This document shows, in pieces, positions 50,247 to 58,500 of a DNA stretch of 64,000 nucleotides. Under the pieces are notes generated by a model. That model was not told where the DNA came from. It ran no database searches and worked only from the letters and a program-made list of their open reading frames with translations. The position numbers and the translations under genes were made by a program. Numbering within the stretch: position 1 is the stretch's first letter; every line of letters starts with the position of its first letter. The DNA comes from CAVQDV01 sp963711375 (GTDB lineage Bacteria; Pseudomonadota; Gammaproteobacteria; Coxiellales; Coxiellaceae): the NCBI GenBank assembly GCA_963711375.1, contig CAVQDV010000005.1:682001-746000 (forward strand), given 5' to 3'.

Positions 50247-52571
50247 TTAATTGACGACTTGGACATTTAGAAGCGTGGAATTTGCACGGCCGAAATTGTC
50301 TACCACTCTGACTTGATAGTGGCCTGCCCTTGCCTGCCACATGAGGGGGGTATCTCTTGAGGTTTTTCCTAAATACTCCTTATTTAGGAACCAATAAAAA
50401 GTGCTTACGTCGGCGTCTCCTATTGCCTTTAGGGGAATAATACTTGCCGAATTTTTTAATGAAATGCTGTAAATCAAGCTTGGATTCGGGGACACAATTT
50501 TTGGAGGCAAGCCATTAACCGTTGTGTTACTAATATTACATGCTGGAGAATATGGCGGAGGGGTTCGACGCTTTAGGCCACCTTCTTTAAATAATTCTAA
50601 TAAATCTGAGGGCCAAAACTCAAAAACTTCGAATTTATTATTTGGATCAAAATGGCAGCTTCTTAAACCAGTTTTAGGATCGATCATAATTTCACGAAAT
50701 ACGGTGTCTTTTTTAATTGGCGAAACGCCCGGAATAAACCACGTTAATTTTGTGTTGGGACAATAAGGCGTTGGGAGCATGCCCGATGCGGTACAAATCT
50801 CAACTTTTGTTAAATGCAAACGAGAAGGATCTAAAGCTAGGGGGTCTGATTTATCTAATTGATTTTGAATTTTGTCGATAATATTAAAAAATAATGGCGC
50901 TGCAATAAGACCGCCAACTAATGCAGGATTTCGTTTATTATTAAAATTCCCGAGCCAAACGGCCAAAACATAGTGATGAAACGTTCCCACTGCCCAGGCA
51001 TCACGATATCCCGAAGAAGTGCCTGTTTTCCAAGCTACATTTACATTATGCGCAATGGCCGTTAGTAAATCCACTTCATCAGGGCGGGGATTATGCGACA
51101 GCATGTCCTCCACGAGAAAACTAGCCTCTGGACTTAATAAACGTTTGCCAGCATCTAATTTTTGCGCTTTGATAAATCGTAAACGATGATAAATTCCACC
51201 GTTTGGGAATAGAGCATAAAGGGAGACTAATTTTTGCATGCTAATTTCTGCGCCACCTAACACTAAGGCCAAACCATAATAGGATTCTGGTTTTAATGTG
51301 ATATTGGCACTTCGTAAAAATTCATAGAGTGTTGGTTGATGCAATTTACTCGCTAAATAAATGGCAGGAACATTTCGGCTTAAAATTAAAGCCTTTCTTG
51401 CGCTGAGGGGGCCTAAAAATTGATAGTCAAAATTTTCGGGGTCATAGCTGCCGAAACTCATTTTTACGTCTTTTAAAATCGAAGCGGGGTGAATTAAGCC
51501 TTGCTCAAGTGCTAGGGCGTAAATAAAGGGTTTTAAGGTTGAGCCTGGGGAACGTTTTGCTAAAGTGCCATCCACCTGGCCGTCAATATTTTTATTTAAA
51601 AAACCGCCTGAACCAATGAGTGCTTTTACTTCCATGGTGTTGGTGTCGACTAGCAGGATGCTGGCATTATTAATTCCGAGTTTTGCTTTTTGATTTAAGT
51701 AGGATTTTAATGTGGATTCGATTTCAGTTTGTAAATTTAGGTTTAAGGTTGTTGTAATACCCCTCACCCTCTCCCGCATGGGGAGAGGGGATTTTAAAAT
51801 TTCGTTCACAAAATGGGGGGCTAAAAAGGGCAATTCTGAGATTGTGTAATTCGCGAGAGGGAGTTCAATTTGCGGCTTCAAATTAATATCCTGAGGATGC
51901 ACGACTAACCAGCGCTGAAATAAATTATTTCGAGCCTTCTTGAGTTTTTGATAGTGAAGCGTATTGATGCCACGTTTCGTGGGATTCTGCGGAATAACGC
52001 TTAGCGTTAGTGCCTGAGCTAATGTCAAATTTTTTGCATCTTGATGATAATAAATCAAACTCGCGGCACCAATGCCCTCGATATTATTTCCGTAAGGTGC
52101 CAAATTTAAGTAGGCCTCTAGAATTTGTGGTTTTGAGTAGTGCCATTCAATTTGTAGGGCACGGATAATTTGTTGGATTTTCCCAGGAAAATTGTGAGTA
52201 TTTAAATGAAAAGCTAAATGCGCCACCTGCATTGCGATGGTCGATGCGCCTTGTCGGTGATGGAGCACATACGTTTCCCAGCCAGCTTTCATTAAGGCAA
52301 TAATATTTACCCCTGGATGATCATAAAAATATTTGTCTTCTTGTAAAATAGTCGTTTCTTTTAGCAAAGGAGAAATATCTTTTAGGGGAACAAAAAGGCG
52401 GTATTTTTGATCTTGGGTTAAGGTTAAACGCAACAAATGATGGTGTTCGTCGTAGATGGCATTGGAAAAATCGGTGTTTTTTAAAAGAATTGGATTTGAG
52501 AGAGCTACGTAGCTTAGTGATCCGAGGATTATTAATAGAAAAAGAATAAAGGTGATAAGTATTTTTTTCAT
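50247..52571 (-). CDS. pbpC: penicillin-binding protein 1C
   Basis: 774 residues. An N-terminal membrane anchor (~5-27) is followed by the glycosyltransferase domain (LQEDKYFYDHPGVN, HRQGASTIAMQVAHLAF). The transpeptidase domain has SPGSTLKPF for SxxK, LSRN for SxN and WKTGTSSGYRDAW for KTG, and the C-terminus matches the BiPBP_C domain. Between the two enzyme domains, at about residues 260-272, the extra SPLPMRERVRG is encoded by a palindromic repeat inserted in frame. It is downstream of the alpha-2-macroglobulin gene, the usual pair; PbpC is thought to repair peptidoglycan after the macroglobulin traps invading proteases. Confidence 0.94.
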   Translation of the reverse strand: MKKILITFILFLLIILGSLSYVALSNPILLKNTDFSNAIYDEHHHLLRLTLTQDQKYRLFVPLKDISPLLKETTILQEDKYFYDHPGVNIIALMKAGWETYVLHHRQGASTIAMQVAHLAFHLNTHNFPGKIQQIIRALQIEWHYSKPQILEAYLNLAPYGNNIEGIGAASLIYYHQDAKNLTLAQALTLSVIPQNPTKRGINTLHYQKLKKARNNLFQRWLVVHPQDINLKPQIELPLANYTISELPFLAPHFVNEILKSPLPMRERVRGITTTLNLNLQTEIESTLKSYLNQKAKLGINNASILLVDTNTMEVKALIGSGGFLNKNIDGQVDGTLAKRSPGSTLKPFIYALALEQGLIHPASILKDVKMSFGSYDPENFDYQFLGPLSARKALILSRNVPAIYLASKLHQPTLYEFLRSANITLKPESYYGLALVLGGAEISMQKLVSLYALFPNGGIYHRLRFIKAQKLDAGKRLLSPEASFLVEDMLSHNPRPDEVDLLTAIAHNVNVAWKTGTSSGYRDAWAVGTFHHYVLAVWLGNFNNKRNPALVGGLIAAPLFFNIIDKIQNQLDKSDPLALDPSRLHLTKVEICTASGMLPTPYCPNTKLTWFIPGVSPIKKDTVFREIMIDPKTGLRSCHFDPNNKFEVFEFWPSDLLELFKEGGLKRRTPPPYSPACNISNTTVNGLPPKIVSPNPSLIYSISLKNSASIIPLKAIGDADVSTFYWFLNKEYLGKTSRDTPLMWQARAGHYQVRVVDNFGRANSTLLNVQVVN
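51760..51790. repeat. palindromic element inside pbpC, copy 2
   Basis: CCCCTCACCCTCTCCCGCAT-GGGGAGAGGGG. Same family as 20971 and 52582. It lies in frame in the linker between the two enzyme domains of PbpC. Confidence 0.85.
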
Positions 52572-52581
52572 GAATTGATAA

Positions 52582-52612
52582 CCCTTACTCCCTCCCGCAA
52601 GAGGGAGTGGGG
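52582..52612. repeat. palindromic element between yfhM-type gene and pbpC, copy 3
   Basis: CCCTTACTCCCTCCCGCAA-GAGGGAGTGGGG in the 66-base gap between the macroglobulin stop and the pbpC start. As a hairpin it could separate or attenuate expression of the two genes. Confidence 0.8.
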
Positions 52613-52637
52613 ATAATCCTTAGGTTCTGTGAAGGGA

Positions 52638-55600
52638 TCATTGCACTGTCATACTGCCTGCCACTCCATGTGATATTACGGCGTGATCATACATGCTTGC
52701 TGCATATGTCGGTGGAATAATAAATGTACCCGCCGCAATTGGCTTAATGTGGTAGGTAATTTCCGTCACATTCGAGGTCGCGCTTGTAAAAAATATTATT
52801 CTATCTTCGCGATTATCGACAAAGTTGTAATCTCCATCAAAGGATTTATCGACAATTTCAAAACCACCCGGCAATAAATCCACTATAGCAATAGAATCAT
52901 AATTTTTATTGCTTAAAGCACGTAGTTTTAAATGCACTGTGATATCGGTACCTTGTTTCACATTTAAATCGCTTAATGGCTTACCATTCACCCAGAATTC
53001 ACGCTCAATCTCGATATTTTTGGCAAGCGCCTTCTTCGGCAATGTTTGATCAAAACCGGATTGTATAATTTGATAGTAAAATCCTGAGGCACCACTATTC
53101 GTTAAACTCAAGCCTTTCGTTTGATCGGCCAAATCGTGCGGATCAATAGAGTTTAAGCTATAGTGCGTGGCTTGATTATTATTTTCCACCACATCAACAG
53201 TGCTCTGAGCCACATTGAGTTTCGCATAATCGGATAAAGCTAAAATGCTTAATGCGGATGAAACCGTTGAATAACGATTTTGCGATAAATAATCCGCCAT
53301 TTTTTTCACGGGTTCATCGCCTAACGCTTTTAATTTATCCGGGAAATTTAGGGCCAATAAATCAACATAGGAAGCATCGGCACTAAGCTCGTTAAAGAAG
53401 GTATCGAAACCAATAAGATCCGCACGCTTGGGATTATTTAATTGATACCCTTTAATTAATCGTCCCGCTTCTTTATCATCTTTTAAAAGATGATAACTGG
53501 CCGCTAAATAAGCACTTAAAATATCGGCCTCCCATTTATCTTTGTAATGAGTATTTAAATAGAGCTGTACATTCGTAATGAAGTTAGTGGTAATCTGCTG
53601 ATTTCGTGTCAACAAATAAATCGCCATGGACTGTAAGCGCGCATCATCGATATCTTCTGGTGTTTTGCCAGCAAAATTACGCAAATAATTGAGTCCCGCT
53701 ACATAGCTTGAATCTGAAACGGCAAAGCCCTTTTCGCGAGCCGCCGTTAAAAAATACATGCCATAAACAGATGCAAATTTCGTATTTGCATCCGATTTAT
53801 CGACACCAGGCCAATATAAAAATGCTCCTTGGCTGGTTTGACGCCGACTGATTTGCTGAATGATTTTATTAATCGTATCAGTGGCCTTTTGCTTTAATTT
53901 TGGATCATACAAATCAAGGTAGGCCAAATCGCCAAGACCCGTACTGCTGAGTTGCTCAGTGCAAAAATAGGGATAAGTATCCAAATAAGTCTGCAATCCT
54001 CGAATAAAAACTAAGGGATTCGTGGATGCCGCAACGGATTGTAATCGAAATTCGGGATATAAATCACGCGTTAACTTAAATTGCGCCTGATTTTTTTCGC
54101 TGAATCCGCTAATTAAACTCGTATCTTTTGGCATGGCAGGACGAATGCTTAATGTCGTTTGACGATTTTCCTCGGCATTGGCCGCTTTCGCATTAAATGT
54201 GATGGTGGCATTTCCAAGCATATTGTTCGCTTGCACGGTAAAATGAACCACACTCTCCTGCTGATAAGCAACATTCACTTTTGCGATTTTTTCTCCCATC
54301 ACTTGGATACCCGGTGACGTGTTTAAACTCACGACAATGGGAACCGTGCCCGAATTTTTAATATTATTTGTAATATTCGCGCTTACAATAAATTTATCAC
54401 TGGGTGCTACAAAAGTGGGCACATTGGGAGAAATCATAATATCGCTTTGAATAAGCGCTTTCTGATCCGAAGAACCCACGGCCGAGCTATTCACCGCAAC
54501 CGCCATCATCCGCAAAGTGCCATTAAAATAGCTGGGAACGAAATAGGCTAAGGTTCTGGGAGTACTATCGGCATCGATAATTCCAGACCAATAAACCACT
54601 GGTGCATCTTGCAATCGTTTAAAAGGATTTAAATATTGCGCTACACGAGGAGTAGCGCCATCACCACCCACAGCGGCTAATTCTCGTTGTGCCATAAATT
54701 TAGGCATGATGAGATCGACAATTTGCTGAGTCGACACTTCCAATGCATGACGCTGAAAAAAGAAGCCCAAAGGATCCGGCGTTTGATAATGCGCAGCCTG
54801 TAAAATTCCTTCATCGACGCCATACACAATAATTTTCGAAGGTTTATCAGTAGAATACGTAATTGGGAAAACGGTTCCAGGATGGGCCTCCGGTGGTGTC
54901 GACAATTTAATGTTTACTTTGTGTTCGGCACGATTCACGGTGAAATGCGCTACCGCATAACTCAAGGGATTTAAGAAGATTTCTGGCGAATTCCAATCTC
55001 TCACATAGGTGACATTCACATAAGCATCCCCAATAAAATTCGCGGGAATTTGAATGGATTGCATGGAATTGGCAGTTTTGGCAGCAAACCATTTTGCCGC
55101 ATACACTTTATCTCGCTCAATGGTAATTAAGCCATTCCCACTATAAGGCGCCGTAATTTGTAAATTAATTGTGTCTCCACTGTTATATTCTTTTTTATCG
55201 AGAGCCACGGTTAATTCGGTATTTTTTTGAATATCGGTTTCACTATCGCCAACAATGGTAAACGGCACGCGAGCGAGCGTCGTCTGATTGTCATCCACCT
55301 CTACATAGAAACTTCCGACTTTATCGGTGGGCACGCTATACGTGTAGCCATCAGCCGGTATCGAAATATCACTAGAATTTAAGGGTATTTCTTGGGTGAT
55401 GGTTTTATAGGAATAGGTGCCATCATCGTTTTTAACCAGGGTAGCCACATGTTTCACTTGTAATAATTGCAATTTAACGCCTGTTAAAGCGATTTTTTCC
55501 AGTTTATTATTAATCGCAATAAAATTAATCGTTCTCTTGGTTTGTTTTTTAATAAAACTAGATTCCCCATCGGTTTTATAACCCACTAAATGATCCAAAG

Positions 55601-58412
55601 GAGAAATCAAGGCCGTGCTTTGTGTGCTCACACTTCGCGCACCGGTGTCCGTAGAAAATCCCTGCACGTATAAGGTGAGTTGATAAGTCGCTTTATCAAA
55701 ACGGCTTAAATTAAAATCAAAATGCGCCTGTCCTTTCGCATCGGTTTTCTGATCATCTAAATCCTGACTGACCGATTGTGGTGGATTTTTAGGATCAAAA
55801 AGGGGATCGGTAAAGATATAATCCTTAAATTGGTCAAAGCTAAAAGCCTGCGGCTCTAAAATAATTTTTCCTGTAATTTTTCGATTTTGTGCGGGTGTAC
55901 CAATTAAATTTTGCAGGGTGATATTCGCCCCCAAATCTTTCGGATTCAGCCAGCCTTTTGTGTCTTCTGTGAGACGCGAGCTGATTTTCATGGCATCGGG
56001 CAAAAATTCCTCTACACGAACCGTGGTAGAGCCTAATCGAGTGCGCTCGTTATCCTTATCTTCTTTAATTAAATAGAGATTCAAGTTGTAATCACCGGTT
56101 GATGAGCTCTCATCAGTGCCAAAATCCAGCGTTAAAAAACCACTATTATTGATGATTAATTTTTTCTCAAGAACTTTATTACCGCTAGGATCAATAATTT
56201 CGGCTTGAATGGGCAAACCCGCCGTGGGTGGCGTCACATATCCTTGCTTAATAATCATGCCAAAATGCATATTTTCGCCTGGACGATAGAGTTTGCGATC
56301 CGAAAAAATAAAAGCCGATAAATTATTGGCATTATCATCGGAAGTGATGCCACTCGTATCAAATTTTGAATAATCAATCCCCCTACCGCCGGCCTGGAAA
56401 GGAATAAAGGAGACATCATCACCTTTATTCGCCACATAAGCGACGGGTTCACGCTCATCTTTAAAATCATTTACATCGGGCAAGTGGACATGACCTTGCG
56501 CATCCGTGAAGCCAGACGTTATCGCTAAACCATTTCGCGAAAGAATCGAAATTTTTGCATTGCCGACAGGAGCGCCTTGACTAATGGATTGTACATAAAC
56601 ATCGTTAGAGCCATCGTGATTATTTTTTACAATTAAACCCATATCGGTAACTAAAACTAAACGACTGGCTTGCACTCCGCCCGGAATATTTTCCCCGTTT
56701 TCCGAATTATTGGCTTCCTCTGAAGGTGCCCGCCAGCTTTTTGCTTTAATTAAAAATAAGCCTAAGGGATGAGGATTTTTGGCGCTTGGCGCCAGATATT
56801 TATTTAAATCTAAAGCCGTGTATTGAACCTGCGAGGGATCATTTATATTATAATTTTGCACCTGCGAATAAATTTCGCTCAAGTCGTTGCGTGTAAAATT
56901 ACTGTTAATAAAATGGGGATCGTCATAATTCCCTTCGGTTTGCGTGATGAGATGATTAATTTCATTCGGTAAAACGCGGGCAAATTCATACTTAACATAA
57001 GGGATACCGCGCACTAATACCGATAGCTTATGTTCGCCACCTAAGGCCAGTAAAGCCCCCTTGTGTAAAAAAGATATTTCTTTAGGATAGGCAGGAGCGG
57101 CCACGATAGCGGTGTAAGGTTCACCCATTTTATAACCACCAAAACCAGGCAAATCCTTATCGACGGTGACATAAATAAATCGCCCCGGTTGGACATTAAA
57201 AAGAAAGCTATTGTCCGTGGGGTAGGGCGTTGGTGCGACACTTGCCGTTAATGCTAAGACTGGCGAATTTTTCAAAATATCCTTCGTCACTTCACCAGGA
57301 TTCGACCAGTAATAATTTTTTTGAATATTATTCGGACCCAGTGAATAATCGGCTGGTAATAAATAGGCATGAATTTTATTCTGCAAATCTTGTGGATCAA
57401 CACCGATACTACTTGATACTATTAACGCTTGTCGTGGTTTTCCTTCTTGATCATGAATCAAAATGGCGTTGGCATTCGTAATTTTCAGCATATTTTTCGC
57501 ATCGGCCACTAGTACCTTTTTCGTGACAATTGACTGAGTAGTGGCGGATTGAGATTTGACATTTTTATTAATAACGAGAACATAATACTGAGATTCTTCC
57601 GCGGGCTTTAGATTTTCAGAATTCACATACACTTCGCGATTATGCTTTCCGAAAGCCAAGGTCACTGGAATTTGGGCGGCATATAAATCCAGCTGATTAT
57701 TCGTGATTTTTTGCGGAATTAAATAAATATTGCCCTTTGCGCTGGTCGGATCAATTGGAAAATTAAACGATACAGTGCCGACGACTTGCTGAATCTTGGC
57801 ATCACTCGGATCTTGATAAAATTTTAATTTATCCACCATTGCAGTGAGAGGCTGTGTGCTAAAATCAGTGTTATATCGGCCTAATTTAACACCTTTTGCA
57901 AAAACGTCTGACCTATAGCTTACGCGATAGGATTGCCCAGCTGGCCACAGTATTTTTGGGAAAAATGATAATTGATGATCATTCTCCCATTTCCACATTC
58001 CTGGAATGGAAGGGCTAATGGTAATGCCCTTAGAAACTATTTTTCCAATCATGCCCAAAGGTGCTACGGAAGCCGTGATACTATTATTTACGGCTCGTGA
58101 ATAGCTAAAATTAATGCTTAAAGGATTAACGCTGGCAAGCACTTGAGCTTCGGTAGCTTTATCATCCTGCTTCTCGGCAATTCTTGGGACTCGGGCCTGG
58201 CTCGTCACCACTATTGGTTTCGGAAGGTGATGATACCAATGAATCCCCGCTCCCGCTCCTACCAACACCAATAAAGCAGCTACAAAAATCAGTCCAGACT
58301 TCAGTGGCTTTTGCAGCAAGTATTGCACCCAATCTGGCTTAGTCCATTGCACTTGACCAAAAATTTTCGTAAAAAATTTTCTTAAAAAAGAGGGCATGTG
58401 AAGTTGACTCAT
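52638..58412 (-). CDS. yfhM: bacterial alpha-2-macroglobulin (YfhM type)
   Basis: 1924 residues from the ATG at 58412, with GTAGGT upstream; the frame is open 30 bases further. Many beta-sandwich MG domains are followed by the thioester motif FCTEQLSS at about residue 1486, which traps proteases, and by a C-terminal alpha/alpha toroid and receptor-like domain. Unlike E. coli YfhM it has no lipobox. A single membrane helix (SGLIFVAALLVLVGAGAGIH, ~50-70) probably anchors it to the inner membrane facing the periplasm. Its partner pbpC follows. It presumably protects the envelope against host or predator proteases. Confidence 0.93.
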   Translation of the reverse strand: MSQLHMPSFLRKFFTKIFGQVQWTKPDWVQYLLQKPLKSGLIFVAALLVLVGAGAGIHWYHHLPKPIVVTSQARVPRIAEKQDDKATEAQVLASVNPLSINFSYSRAVNNSITASVAPLGMIGKIVSKGITISPSIPGMWKWENDHQLSFFPKILWPAGQSYRVSYRSDVFAKGVKLGRYNTDFSTQPLTAMVDKLKFYQDPSDAKIQQVVGTVSFNFPIDPTSAKGNIYLIPQKITNNQLDLYAAQIPVTLAFGKHNREVYVNSENLKPAEESQYYVLVINKNVKSQSATTQSIVTKKVLVADAKNMLKITNANAILIHDQEGKPRQALIVSSSIGVDPQDLQNKIHAYLLPADYSLGPNNIQKNYYWSNPGEVTKDILKNSPVLALTASVAPTPYPTDNSFLFNVQPGRFIYVTVDKDLPGFGGYKMGEPYTAIVAAPAYPKEISFLHKGALLALGGEHKLSVLVRGIPYVKYEFARVLPNEINHLITQTEGNYDDPHFINSNFTRNDLSEIYSQVQNYNINDPSQVQYTALDLNKYLAPSAKNPHPLGLFLIKAKSWRAPSEEANNSENGENIPGGVQASRLVLVTDMGLIVKNNHDGSNDVYVQSISQGAPVGNAKISILSRNGLAITSGFTDAQGHVHLPDVNDFKDEREPVAYVANKGDDVSFIPFQAGGRGIDYSKFDTSGITSDDNANNLSAFIFSDRKLYRPGENMHFGMIIKQGYVTPPTAGLPIQAEIIDPSGNKVLEKKLIINNSGFLTLDFGTDESSSTGDYNLNLYLIKEDKDNERTRLGSTTVRVEEFLPDAMKISSRLTEDTKGWLNPKDLGANITLQNLIGTPAQNRKITGKIILEPQAFSFDQFKDYIFTDPLFDPKNPPQSVSQDLDDQKTDAKGQAHFDFNLSRFDKATYQLTLYVQGFSTDTGARSVSTQSTALISPLDHLVGYKTDGESSFIKKQTKRTINFIAINNKLEKIALTGVKLQLLQVKHVATLVKNDDGTYSYKTITQEIPLNSSDISIPADGYTYSVPTDKVGSFYVEVDDNQTTLARVPFTIVGDSETDIQKNTELTVALDKKEYNSGDTINLQITAPYSGNGLITIERDKVYAAKWFAAKTANSMQSIQIPANFIGDAYVNVTYVRDWNSPEIFLNPLSYAVAHFTVNRAEHKVNIKLSTPPEAHPGTVFPITYSTDKPSKIIVYGVDEGILQAAHYQTPDPLGFFFQRHALEVSTQQIVDLIMPKFMAQRELAAVGGDGATPRVAQYLNPFKRLQDAPVVYWSGIIDADSTPRTLAYFVPSYFNGTLRMMAVAVNSSAVGSSDQKALIQSDIMISPNVPTFVAPSDKFIVSANITNNIKNSGTVPIVVSLNTSPGIQVMGEKIAKVNVAYQQESVVHFTVQANNMLGNATITFNAKAANAEENRQTTLSIRPAMPKDTSLISGFSEKNQAQFKLTRDLYPEFRLQSVAASTNPLVFIRGLQTYLDTYPYFCTEQLSSTGLGDLAYLDLYDPKLKQKATDTINKIIQQISRRQTSQGAFLYWPGVDKSDANTKFASVYGMYFLTAAREKGFAVSDSSYVAGLNYLRNFAGKTPEDIDDARLQSMAIYLLTRNQQITTNFITNVQLYLNTHYKDKWEADILSAYLAASYHLLKDDKEAGRLIKGYQLNNPKRADLIGFDTFFNELSADASYVDLLALNFPDKLKALGDEPVKKMADYLSQNRYSTVSSALSILALSDYAKLNVAQSTVDVVENNNQATHYSLNSIDPHDLADQTKGLSLTNSGASGFYYQIIQSGFDQTLPKKALAKNIEIEREFWVNGKPLSDLNVKQGTDITVHLKLRALSNKNYDSIAIVDLLPGGFEIVDKSFDGDYNFVDNREDRIIFFTSATSNVTEITYHIKPIAAGTFIIPPTYAASMYDHAVISHGVAGSMTVQ

Positions 58413-58500
58413 GACTTTACCTACTGAAATCGGAATGAGCATACTCTATACAACAAAATATCAGCGGGTCAAGTATTATAATTAAATTTGTACTAAGCCC

